Positions 10,507 through 19,828 of a stretch of 22,394 bases of DNA are shown here, piece by piece. A model generated the notes under the pieces. The model was given only the letters and a program-made list of their open reading frames with translations, made no database searches and was not told where the DNA came from. The position numbers were made by a program, and so were the translations under genes. Origin of the DNA: Mucidula mucida (lineage: Eukaryota > Basidiomycota > Agaricomycetes > Agaricales > Physalacriaceae); assembly GCA_015501055.1 (NCBI GenBank), contig JADNYV010000553.1, positions 1 through 22,394 of the forward strand, written 5' to 3'. The first letter of the stretch is position 1. Every line of letters begins with the position of its first letter.

Positions 10507-11858
10507 GATGGGTTCACTGGGGAGCATCATCTCAAGCGACAATTATATGAGCAGGAGCCTGTGTCAAAGTGCAAGAACCGATGCCCAAGTGCGCTGGTCA
10601 AAGAGGCCCAAGTGACGCGCTTCAATGATCAGACGGTCAAAGCGCTGCCCAAGGGACCGGCTGGAGAAGGCGACCATTCCTGTAGGATATATCTTGGATG
10701 GAGGACAATGAGAACTGTTTGCGATCGTCCACTTGGATGTTTTCGACAAACAAGTCTACTTTGTCGGTGGCTGTAATGCAAAAGTAGTCGTGAGAAATCT
10801 TCGGCAATCCATCGGCACTTCCGGCATTCGACGATTGGCGATTGCATCGGCTTGCCACACACGACGAACATCCTTTAGCTCAGTTCCGACCCTAGCCTCC
10901 TAATAAATAGGTGAGCTGAGGTAGGTGCTTGTACTCAGATCTGAGGATAAGGTGAGCTCTCGGATTTCGATCACCGTCGCCAATGCTATTACAATTTATT
11001 TGAATGCTGATACTTAGACCGCTAGTCGTATACGCATACTGTATCCGTTAAGTCATCTATTTTGTTGCTGAAGCGGCATGGATACGACTCCTCCTTTGCC
11101 CCATTACATTCTTTGCCTAAGATTGTAAACGTGGACTCGAGGGACACGGCGGTCACAGACTCCTTCAAATATATAGTTCTGCGGACAAGCTGGAACGCAC
11201 TCTGAGGCTTTCTTTAAAACACTATCGCTTAGATTCCCTCCAAGCATTCGTGAATTAAGATTGGAGTAGTCACCGCCCTTGTAAAACAATTCCCTTCAGT
11301 GCGCTCCGACCTGATTCCAACCACTAAGTAATTGACAATGTTACACAGTGCCTTTGAATCACGGTCCCATTTCAATTGTGGGAATCGTCACATTCGATTG
11401 TTCCGTTGCCGCTTCCCAAAAGGCTCGCACTAGAACTGAGAGTTTCCGATATTGATGTGGCGAGTTTTCGCCTCAGCTCCCAGTTAAGTAACTTCTCTCC
11501 GATATTGCTGGAGCAGTCGCAGCTGACAAGTACAACGCTAGGTAACTAGAATTGATATCCCACCACTCGCAGCAGTGTGTTTCCCATACCAAGGCGGAAC
11601 TACGACGGATTCCCTCTTCCAATGTCTGCTCACTACGAATGTTTCATGTACATGCCACTCACCTTTGCTATGAATGATACCAAATAATGCAGTTTTAGCT
11701 CGCGCAGCTTGACTTGTCTGGATCAGTGCAGCCGTCATGTTAATCGTGATATTATGCTTCTCGAGAGCATTTACTACTAGGGTATGGACATGATATCGTA
11801 AACAACGCGTCTATCAAAACGTCCGGATTGTCTCAAGCTCTCCGCGAATCATCGCATC
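10507..11858. other. Region upstream of the kinase, no convincing gene; possible gene remnant
   Basis: Minus-strand frames at 10564-10749 and 10637-10858 read like protein in patches (KVDLFVENIQVDDRKQFSLS; LGQRFDRLIIEARHLGLFD) but break into each other and match no family I know. Around 11540-11810 (minus) the reading VVNALEKHNITI...MTAALIQTSQAARAKTALF faintly recalls the NmrA-like/isoflavone-reductase motif near the NAD(P)-binding fold. It is flanked by stops. The stretch 10900-11500 shows nothing I can interpret. Confidence 0.35.
10542..10549 (-). promoter_or_regulatory. TATA-like box of the kinase gene
   Basis: CATATAAT on the minus strand, 36-43 nt before the ATG at 10506. If functional it argues against the ATGs at 10527 and 10530 as starts. 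Confidence 0.4.
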
Positions 11859-12440
11859 TCACAAGACAGTGACCTCGCAGCCCAGGCGACTGGGTCTGTA
11901 CTGCCAACACCATGTCCGCTTGCGCTTTGCGTCGCTACGATTCAACATCATCTTAGCGACAGCGCTGGCGTAATAGTCTTTGCCGAAGTGAATGCCAGGC
12001 GGCGACAGTGGCGTGGATTGGGTGTGCTCTGGAGGATCAACATCCATGGGAGCAATCTCTCCCGTCTGTTCCAAGAAAGATTCGCGTATTTCGGTGATGA
12101 CTTCGTTGACATAAGTCTGCGTGGAGTAACGGTTGCACCAAGAGTCGGTGAACGTCGGTGTGACGCCCGGTGCTCTGAACCGAGGTGGAAGGATTCGCCT
12201 CGAATTACGGCGACGGTGCTTCCGCCCAGGAGCTGCGCGCTTGACTTCAGGCGCGTCATGAACGGGATCGGAGAAGGGGTTCGACCAAGTGAAGTTGGTG
12301 TAATCTAAGAGCTGCGCGTCGAGCTCCTCCTCTTCAGCTTCGGGGATCATATGTAAAAACAATCTTTCGTCTGGGATGTGAAGCGGACCAGGGAACGGCA
12401 TGTTCTCTGAGTCGCCTGTCTGCATGGCGCGAATAGTCAT
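11859..12440 (-). CDS. Orphan protein, 193 residues, single exon, basic patch
   Basis: An uninterrupted ATG-to-stop frame of 193 codons, the only intronless gene in the window. I do not recognise the family. The N-terminus is acidic (MIPEAEEEELDAQLLDYTNF). A strongly basic cluster sits near residues 70-82 (PGRKHRRRNSRRILP), which could be a nuclear localisation signal. Next come an aromatic, more ordered stretch (FTDSWCNRYSTQTYVNEVITEIRESFLEQ) and a Pro-rich part with MDVDPPEHTQSTPLSPPG. The C-terminus has two Cys (TWCWQYRPSRLGCEVTVL). No signal peptide or membrane segment. The length and amino-acid make-up (no Cys/Arg excess on average) support coding. A small nuclear protein is a guess. The final residues could differ if a 3' intron was missed. 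Confidence 0.6.
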   Translation of the reverse strand: MTIRAMQTGDSENMPFPGPLHIPDERLFLHMIPEAEEEELDAQLLDYTNFTWSNPFSDPVHDAPEVKRAAPGRKHRRRNSRRILPPRFRAPGVTPTFTDSWCNRYSTQTYVNEVITEIRESFLEQTGEIAPMDVDPPEHTQSTPLSPPGIHFGKDYYASAVAKMMLNRSDAKRKRTWCWQYRPSRLGCEVTVL

Positions 12441-13923
12441 CGTGGGATAGAGTGAATGAAGAGGATATCGTGAAGCAGCCAGCTGCGGAGAAGACAGGAA
12501 TGAACAGTTACAAGGGAGAGCAACAAGATTATGGGAAGGAAGACGACGCCAGCGACGTTTTTGTGCAAAACGAGAACAATAAGGTCCTAGAATAGAAATG
12601 TGTTGTCCGAACTATCCGCGCGCAGAACAATGGCCGATCGTATGTTGTTATCTGGACGGGTCCTGTCAATTCCTTCCGGCTTGTAACCGCGCGTATGCAC
12701 TTGGCGTTAGGAGTGGGTCGTGACTGCGCTCTAAAAAGGCGTGCTATCAATCCTCCATGAGGTTATTTGAGAAGCTCTGGGAAGATTATCATTAGCAGCG
12801 CCATGGGGAAGGGAAGAAAGTAGAGGGCAGGAAAGGAAGCTACACGTCCCTTCACAAAGGAATCACTTCTTTTGGTTGAAGGTACAAGGGAGACGGGAGG
12901 AGAAGGTCAAGGGTAGCAATAAGGAAGGCACGGCCCGGAGGGCGGTCTTTTGACTACTTGCCGGATTTTTTTCTCTTCCTCCGTCGGCGTCTGACCGTTC
13001 GCCACCTCCATCACTAGCACTGCGCGCTTTCTGGCCTAGAAATCGAAATATCATGAATCTGACTCTGGAAAGCTGAGGCTCCTATACTGTCGTCGCCTGC
13101 CTCGTAGTGATCTTGTTATCAAGCTGTGGAATGCTGAAAGCTTGACCTGAAAGCCAACGACTGTGGCGTACCTTCGTCGATGTCGATCAGGAAACAGGGC
13201 CTATCGCACTTTCCGCACTGGAGAAACCACAGTCTACAGCTTACAGTACAACGAACTTGTTGCGCGGGATTCTCTTCCGGTATTTCCGTTTTACATGGGC
13301 ACTCCGCGAAGGAGGCTCTGTCTGCTGCCCTAAAATAGACGTTTGTTTGTAGGCATTGGATGTGCGTCTCGAATGCTAATGAAAATTTCTTGCTGATACA
13401 ACAAGCCAGGATATTTTCTGTCGTTTTGGAGTCTGAAGTCAACGTGGAACAATGGGTCACGCTGACGTCCGCTCAGGGGTGCCCTGTATGTGGCGCATAA
13501 TACTCATCTGGCTCTGGATACGTTCTGCTTGGCCAAAGTCGCTCGAACTGACGATTTCGAATTGTTCGACATTGTCAGGCCGAGAGCAAAGGCGGAGCCT
13601 CTGACAGAAGCTTGCTACTCGCACCGGGTCTTCTGACCGCCGAGCGGAGGGTGTATCCCTTGCAATACCATGCACATCCTGCAGCTGATCTTCAAAGGAT
13701 CTGAATCTACATCTGAGATAGGAAAGGTATTTCGTACTGGTTGGCAATCCTACGCTTAACGGCGTTAAAGCCGTTGCCCATTGTCTGTCACATGACCAGT
13801 ATTTCCACTTTAATTCGCTCTCTCACTCCTTGCTCTTGTCGTCCACACTCACTGTACTGTCACCCGTCACTCACACGCCATACTCCGTTTATCGACACCA
13901 GCGTTATACCACCACTATTAACA
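12441..13923. other. Large intergenic region between divergent genes
   Basis: About 1.5 kb between the 193-residue orphan (minus) and the zinc-finger gene (plus). Two adjacent minus-strand frames, 13457-13747 (non-ATG start) and 13119-13460 (GTG start), overlap by 4 nt. The second is Cys-rich (ECPCKTEI...RCTVSCRLWFLQCGKCDRPC). I found no ATG start or splice sites joining them into one protein, so they are not annotated as genes. The part 12441-13060 shows only short frames and purine-rich sequence. Confidence 0.4.
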
Positions 13924-15303
13924 ATGCTTCAGGAGGAGATCGAAGGCCAATTATTCAAGTGAGTGCATTATTCTGTGGGCCACTCGACGCTGAATTGACC
14001 GTGCATTGTCATTTTAGAATGACCCGCTCTCTTGCTTCCAACAATTACCCTTCCAGACACTCAAAAGAGAGTCAGAAATTATATATGCCATCCCAAGACG
14101 CGTCGACTTCGCGCCGCCCCGAAAACCCATTGTCTCGTGTTCTGGACAACGCCCCCTTCGACTCCACCGCCGGATTCTCTGGCTTCTCACAGGACCAATC
14201 TGATGCGTCCTTCAATGAGCCCTACACGGTTGTGGCCAACTCATCGTCGAGCATAAGTCTCCGACCCTCATCATCACAACCAACCCCGTCCATTGATGAT
14301 TCTGAGGCAATATTCCCTGAATGGTGGCCCGGGCATAACCCATTAGTCGATGGAGATGTCGATTACGAGTACGCCTACCCTCATCTTTCTTTGTCCGGTA
14401 CAGAGACACCATTGTCCGACTCACTGGGACTAGCGTCCACCGCCGGCCATTACTTCCCTGAGATGAAGGAGAACGTACCTCCTCGAGGATACCCGCTCCC
14501 TCACCTGCAAGAGGCACTACTGCCAATCAATTACTATGCCCCTCCGCCCGGTCCACCTCCAGGATGGTTAGATCCGGAAAATTTGAGTGCTGGAAATTAT
14601 GGCGCTCTTGTTATTGACTCCGGTGGCCATCACGTCCCCGCCTCGGACATAAGCGTCGCCACCAAGAACCCAAAAAGGAAGCGCAAGGATTCTTCTGGGA
14701 GGTGAGCTCCTTTTGGGGCGTAATGAGATTCGGACTTTTAACTCTTTCTCAGCGTGACCGCGAAGGGAAAAGGCAAAAAGAAGGCCAAAACATGCAACAA
14801 GAAGACCACGACAGGCCAACAGACTGTATCAAACGAACACCAGTGCGTGAGCCATCAAGGTCTCCTCTTTTCCTTCATTCCAGACCTGACAATGTAAAAG
14901 ATTGATACTTCTTCCGTCGGATAGTACGACACCGCAACAGACGAAGCCATACCAAGTCATGGAACGGTCAGAGAAATGTCTTTGGACATTTAACGATGGG
15001 AGCATTTGCGGGTATGTCTTCAAAACCAAGAAGACGCAGGCGGACGGGGCTCGCCATTTCGACGCAGTACACTTCGACGCCTTAGGAACGAAGTGTCAAT
15101 GGGCATGCTGCAAGTCGAAGAAACCAAGTTGCGATCATTATAGAAGATCGCACTTCACTCCAGGGTGGTGCTCTTGCTGCAAGAAACATTTCAGTAGGTC
15201 CGATGCCTACACACGACACTTGGAAGCGGGCGTCTGTCCCAATGGCGAACGGACGTGGGAGGAGGCGAACAAAGCTCAGGCTCAAGAGAGTGATAATGAT
15301 TGA
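13924..15303 (+). CDS. Zinc-finger protein with three Cys/His clusters, probable transcription factor
   Basis: Predicted nuclear DNA-binding protein of 395 residues. Exons are 13924-13958, 14018-14701, 14753-14842 and 14925-15303, with matching phases; the third intron is longer than most (82 nt) because inner acceptors give stops. The N-terminal 220 residues are low complexity (Ser, Pro, Asp), with aromatic-acidic stretches such as EAIFPEWWPGHNPLVDGDVDYEY and a Pro run YYAPPPGPPPGW, resembling an activation region. A basic signal, KNPKRKRK, ends exon 2, and a second, KGKGKKKAK, lies in exon 3. The C-terminal 110 residues carry the metal-binding part: C288-x9-C298-x15-H314-x4-H319; C327-x4-C332-x8-H341-x4-H346; and C352-x2-C355 with H368-x5-C374 (CKKHFSRSDAYTRHL, the best C2H2-type finger). 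The first two clusters are irregular. The ATG (context ACAATG) opens a short first exon. DNA targets unknown. Confidence 0.82.
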
Positions 15304-15984
15304 TCAATTTCTTCCTTCGTACTGATTTTGTACTGTATACTTCATATTTATTCGATTCCTTGAATACAGATGATCCAACGTGACTGAACAACACCGTCTG
15401 CTCGTTTATCGCCACTTCTTTCTTCCCAGAGGAAAGTGCTATCATAACTTCTTCGATCCAGACGACCGCCGTCAACCATGCTTCGCGATGGTGTCTCTGC
15501 TGAACATGACGCCTCTCAGCTCTCGATTGTTGATGAACTACTAACATGACTATCATTCGTATCAGCCATGACTGCCCAACGTCTTCACTACCTCATCACA
15601 TTCGGTGCCCGTGCCTTCTTCTTGCATTCCCATCTTCGTTCAAGCTTGTGCTGCGCTCAAGTGAGAACTCCGCCACGCTCTCGCCTTCATATCCAGCAAC
15701 TAACCGGTATCCGGCAGTACAGGTCCACAAGATTACTTGCGCACATAGAATCCACTGCGTCCTCCGCCGGAGGTTCTCAGTAAACGTAGTCGACAAACGA
15801 AATAGCACGGCACAGACACGATCGCTTTCCCGATTGGGACGACCCGACGGACAAGTTTGTTTACTCCTCCCATCAAGTCCGTCGGGAACTTGCGAAGCAA
15901 ACAAGAATGGCCTTGGCTGGTGGAGGGTATTTAATGGGCTTGAGGTAATGCGGGAAGGAGAAACATACCCTCGCAGACTGTGAT
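15304..15984. other. Intergenic region upstream of the RTA1-like gene
   Basis: Holds the 3' flank of the zinc-finger gene and the promoter of the next gene. A small plus-strand frame at 15568-15783 starts with ATG in fair context and contains a 57-nt stretch with good intron signals (GTGAGA...CTAAC...GGCAG). The encoded 52-71 residues match nothing I know, so it may be a leader transcript or chance. Confidence 0.4.
15928..15935 (+). promoter_or_regulatory. TATA-like element of the RTA1-like gene
   Basis: TATTTAAT, 50-57 nt before the ATG at 15985. Confidence 0.3.
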
Positions 15985-17186
15985 ATGGCCCCGACCGAGA
16001 TAGTGCGAACGACTTTGCAGATGGCGACGCTTTTATTTATGGCGCGTGATGTACTCGCGCAGACGCCGTCTACTGGACGTGAGCCAGCCTATTATCTTCT
16101 ATACGGGTGCTTACTGACGCTTTGAAGATGTTCCTACTCGTGTCGAGATCATATACGGCGAAGTCCCGAGCAAGGCTGCCTCGATCATCGTTGGCGCTGT
16201 CTATGTTCTCGTTGGACTCATTCTATTCTTTCCCGTCTTTCGCTATAAGCACTTCTGGGGTCTTTGTCTGCCAATAGGAGCTGTCGGTGAATATACTGCT
16301 TCGTAAATCTCTCGTTAACCGCCGCTAATGCTACTCTTCTCAGCCAGCGGCATCGGTTTCTTCGTCAAGGCTGTCATGGTATCTTCGGAGGCACACCAGA
16401 ACTCGCAGGGTCTGTTGATAGCCCAAAACGTCATCATAGTCTGCGCACCGGCGACTTTCTTTGCGTTCAACTACATCGTATATGGACATCTCGTCCTCGA
16501 TTGCGTGGGGGCTCAGTTTTCTTTGCTGAGGCCATCAAGGGTGTCATTCATCTTTGTCGGCAGTGATATCCTCACGTTCGTGATACAAGTAAGTCGTGCC
16601 TAGTAGATAATATAGAAGAGTCTTCGCTGATCTAGATTGGCAGGCTGGCGGTGCAGCACTTCTGACGAACGCAGACAAGTTTCAAACGGGAAAGAACATC
16701 TTCATTGTCGGCTTAATTCTGCAAGCCGCATCGTACTACTTCTTTACTATCATGTTTGCGATCATGCACTGCAAGGTAAAGAAGTCGGGGTTGACGAACG
16801 GCAAGGAGGTGTGGTGGAAGACAGTCTGGCTGTTATACTTCTCTTCGTTCTTCATCATTGTGCGTTCTTTGAATCGTCATCTTTATTAACGTTCTCCTAC
16901 TAAGTTGGTGCCCTCAGGTTCGTACCATCTATCGTATCGTTGAGGGAAATGCTGGGAGAGGTAGCGAGGTTCGTACCAACGAAGGTGAGAAACAATTCAT
17001 ATAAGTTTCGTAGCGGGATCTCATATTTCATCTCGTCTAGTATACTTCTACTGCCTGGACTTTCTTCCTCTTATAATCGCCATCTCGGTCTACATGCCGT
17101 GGTGGCCCGGGAAGTACCTCGCCGGGGATTCTTTGGTGGCAGGAAACACGTACAAGATGACTGAATCGACACCCAGCGCTGTTTAA
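15985..17186 (+). CDS. RTA1-family multi-span membrane protein
   Basis: Fungal RTA1-like protein of 308 residues, a seven-helix plasma or internal membrane protein. Characterised relatives act in lipid translocation and in resistance to toxic lipids or 7-aminocholesterol. Exons are 15985-16078, 16128-16286, 16344-16588, 16644-16859, 16918-16984 and 17041-17186, all phases consistent. Hydrophobic segments include SIIVGAVYVLVGLILFFPVF, LLIAQNVIIVCAPATFFAFN, NIFIVGLILQAASYYFFTIMF, TVWLLYFSSFFII and DFLPLIIAISVYM. Family hallmarks are YGEVPSKAASI at the start of the first helix, IFVGSDILTFVIQAGGAALL in the middle, and VRTIYRIVEGNAGRGSEV, the conserved charged loop between the last helices. The short N-terminus (MAPTEIVRTTLQMATLLFMA...) is mildly hydrophobic. 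The tail is short and polar. The next gene lies 410 nt downstream on the same strand. Transported substrate unknown. Confidence 0.9.
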
Positions 17187-17596
17187 TTACAAAGCAGGGA
17201 ACAAACATTCCTTTAGCATAGAGTTCTGTACGATTGCTTTTTCTTGAACAAAAGTTTGTAATGCGACGCTGAAATGTACGCAGTGTAGTGGATAATATTC
17301 AAGTCGGACTTTCTCAGAACTTCCTCAAAGGCTGCCTTTCATTGCTTTTCCCTTTAGTCGCGTAGCCCTCGGGCCACGACGCGATGTACACCGTGTCACG
17401 AACAAGTCACACACCACGACATGACTCATGGTATCGGTTTTTATGCTGCTCTATAATCCGTCTTTTGAATCTTCACGCGTACAAGGCGCATCAAGCATGC
17501 GGCAGTATTGCTATAAGCGCAACCTGACTACGAATGAGACCGCAATTCCCTAGAACTTCAAACAAAACGACCTATTGAAGGACCGTGTAGACGACC
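17187..17596. other. Intergenic region
   Basis: Between two plus-strand genes. Nothing coding is seen. TATA-like strings (CTATAATCC near 17451, CTATAAGCG near 17511) precede the reductase-like gene at distances of 85-145 nt. Confidence 0.45.
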
Positions 17597-19182
17597 ATGA
17601 GCACAGACCTACTCATCCTTAGCACTGGTATGTTGCCTCTTTTTTTAATGATGTGTTTCCAGGTGCTAACCCGCTTTTGTATAGCAGGCAGACAATACGG
17701 TACCTACAGAACCATCCCGAACGCCATACATTCAGCTTTTCCATTGCTGGACGCTCAATTGAGAAGCTTGAGTCGTTAGTAGCAGAATTCTCACTACTAG
17801 GGGACGCTGGCGTCCTCATCGTCGATGTAAAAAACGCCGCGCAAATAAACAGCCAAGGTTGTGTTGAACACAGTAGGGCCGTACTGGCTCTACAGTTCGC
17901 CTGTCGTCGCGTAAGTGTCATGTTCAGGCGATTATCATTGACTTATTACATGTATCGACAGAGCTTGCACACGAAACGGCGTGCATCATGTCGACGTTAA
18001 CGGGGAAACCCATTGGATCAAGTCCATAATTAAGCTTCTCACACGCGATAGTCTTCTACTAGAAATCTAACTTATATGTAGGTACCATGAAACTGCTACC
18101 AAAACAGGGTCCATTATCATCCCATCCTGCGGACTAGAATCCGTTTCAAGCGATATCGTAACGTTCTTGGGTCACAAAACAACGCTCCGGTCTCGCGATC
18201 CACAACAGCGTACGACTGGGCACTGGCAGGTTTCAGTGGTAGATCCATGACGACGATGTTAGCAGAGCACCAGCATTTCTCAAGAGCGCGAAAGAATGCT
18301 AAGTGTGCGCTTCGTCCTGGTGTGTTTCCTTTTGACCATATTCCTCAATTGCTCATCCGACCGAGCCTTTTGAACAGTCGTCGGTGTTCCTGTGGATCAT
18401 CCCAAAGCCCTTTACACGCTTCGTATACCTCATACTAAAGATGTTATCGTGGGTGGCTGCAGCCTCTTCGGTGCAGTAGACACCAGCCTCGTCCAGCGCA
18501 CGTGGGGGCTCTTGGAATGAAATACGTCTCCCAATGCTCGCTACGGACCACATTTCAAGTATGAAGAGTTCCATCCGACGCCAAACCGTGCGAAGGCATT
18601 GTTTATGTCGCTCTTTGTTGTGTTCAGTGGAACGATCTTGCCCATTATCATTTATTCCCCAGTTCGTTCTTTTCTCCTTCTATCATTTACTTGTTCGTTG
18701 TTTACAGAACGTACAGTTCGTTCATCTCCTCAAGGCAACTTTACCCAGACCTGGCGAAGGACCGAAAGACGAGTGCGTTGTCTTTCTTCTTTCGAGATGT
18801 TTATGGGCTGACTGGAATGTAGATCTCAGATATACACAAGGGTTTCATTGATATTGTCAACATCATCTCCTCTGATGACGGGACAAGGCATGCCAAGATG
18901 ACGTTCAAGGCGAAGAGCGATGGATATGCCCTTTCTGCTAGTACGTATCCTGCTCTTTCCTTTCCTTCTGCTGAGCAACGAAATCTAGCGATGTTATCGG
19001 AATGTGCTCTGTCACTTTTGCATCCCGAGACTCTCCCTGAAATGGCGCGGCACGGAGGCGTGTTAACGCCTGCTACAGCGTGTGGGGAAGCGATCGTCAA
19101 GCGGTTAAACGCTACGGGCACCTTCGAGGTGGAGAGTCATTTGCTGAAGGAGCATCGAGAGGAGATCAGAAAGACCATCTGA
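17597..19182 (+). pseudogene. Saccharopine-dehydrogenase-like / trans-acting enoyl reductase, apparently decayed
   Basis: Relative of fungal and mycobacterial trans-acting enoyl reductases (saccharopine dehydrogenase-like oxidoreductases with an N-terminal NAD(P)-binding fold). Family blocks appear in order: RQTIRYLQNHPER, FSFSIAGRSIEKLESLVAEF, VVLNTVGPYWLYSSPVV, NGVHHVDVNGETHWIKSIIK, ATKTGSIIIPSCGLESVSSD, YDWALAGFSGRSMTTML, VQRTWGLLE, ARYGPHFKYEEFHPTPNRAK, KGFIDIVNIISSDDG and GGVLTPATACGEAIVKRL. They do not form one reading frame. The Rossmann start (normally GATGxxG) is corrupted and would need a 35-nt intron. There is a frame change at about 17840-17856. The intron at 18034 begins GC, not GT. 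A second frame change lies at 18188-18198. An in-frame TGA occurs at 18518-18520, after GLLE. The intron near 18773 fits no phase cleanly. The C-terminal exons are intact. Sequencing error could explain one or two lesions, not so easily all. No intact product is expected. Confidence 0.68.
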
Positions 19183-19828
19183 TTTTCGAAGACACGTATT
19201 GTAACTTTCGGCATGCATAATTCAATGATGTAGAGAACTTCTTCTTTCTCCTCGCGTCCATGCATTGTTATGGAATGTCATTAGTCTAAATCTGCCTCTA
19301 TCAAGAAAAGCAAAGAACAAGCCTTTTGTTTCTTTCGATGAAGGCGTCAGAATACGTTGAGGATTGACCCATTGAAGTCGAGACGCGAATGCGACAGACG
19401 AAATCATCTTGTTGTTCCTCCCAGGACCAGGACCTCGCTTCGGGTGTCTGCGCCAAGCGATATAATAATTTATGCTCCACGTATATCGATTGTATATCAG
19501 ACCCAAAACCTAACAGATCAACTGAGCAAAATCTAAAACACGCTCGACTAGGTAAAAGGACAACAAATACAAAACATATTTCAGAAATGTTAAAAGACAA
19601 GTGCACGGCACAAGTGCGTGACGAGAGATCGACTCTGTGCATAACCTCTCTGAGGTTATGGGGGGTATCTCTACGGAGTATGTATGCACGGAGGTGGGTG
19701 GGGTCGAAGGGCAGCGAAAGTATATGCAAAGAATGGTAGGAGGTACCAAACGTCGTACTCCATAGGTATATGTGCGAATCAACTAGGGGAAGTCTAGGGA
19801 TTCATGATAGGTAGGTAAGGATGGGGGA
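19183..19828. other. Region between convergent genes
   Basis: 3' flanks of the decayed reductase (plus) and the AA14-like gene (minus). There are several overlapping frames of 90-142 codons but no domain. A perfect inverted repeat lies at 19640-19660. Confidence 0.5.
19640..19660. repeat. Perfect inverted repeat, 9-nt arms
   Basis: CATAACCTC, a 3-nt spacer TCT, then GAGGTTATG. It could form a short hairpin in the 3' flank of the minus-strand gene, about 170 nt past its stop. It may help 3' end formation or be a binding site; neither is shown. Confidence 0.5.

Noticed and set aside
14881..14924. Separate short exon ACCTGACAAT in the zinc-finger gene
   Set aside because: It would require a 31-nt intron and breaks the frame of the finger exon. 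A single 82-nt intron (14843-14924) keeps phase.
15568..15783. Small ATG-initiated frame with an intron-like 57-nt insert
   Set aside because: Splice signals are good, but the product is short and unrecognised. Kept only as a note in the intergenic entry.
15985..19182. RTA1-like and reductase genes as part of a secondary-metabolite cluster
   Set aside because: No synthase, cyclase or P450 is present in the window and the reductase is probably broken. Co-location alone is not evidence.
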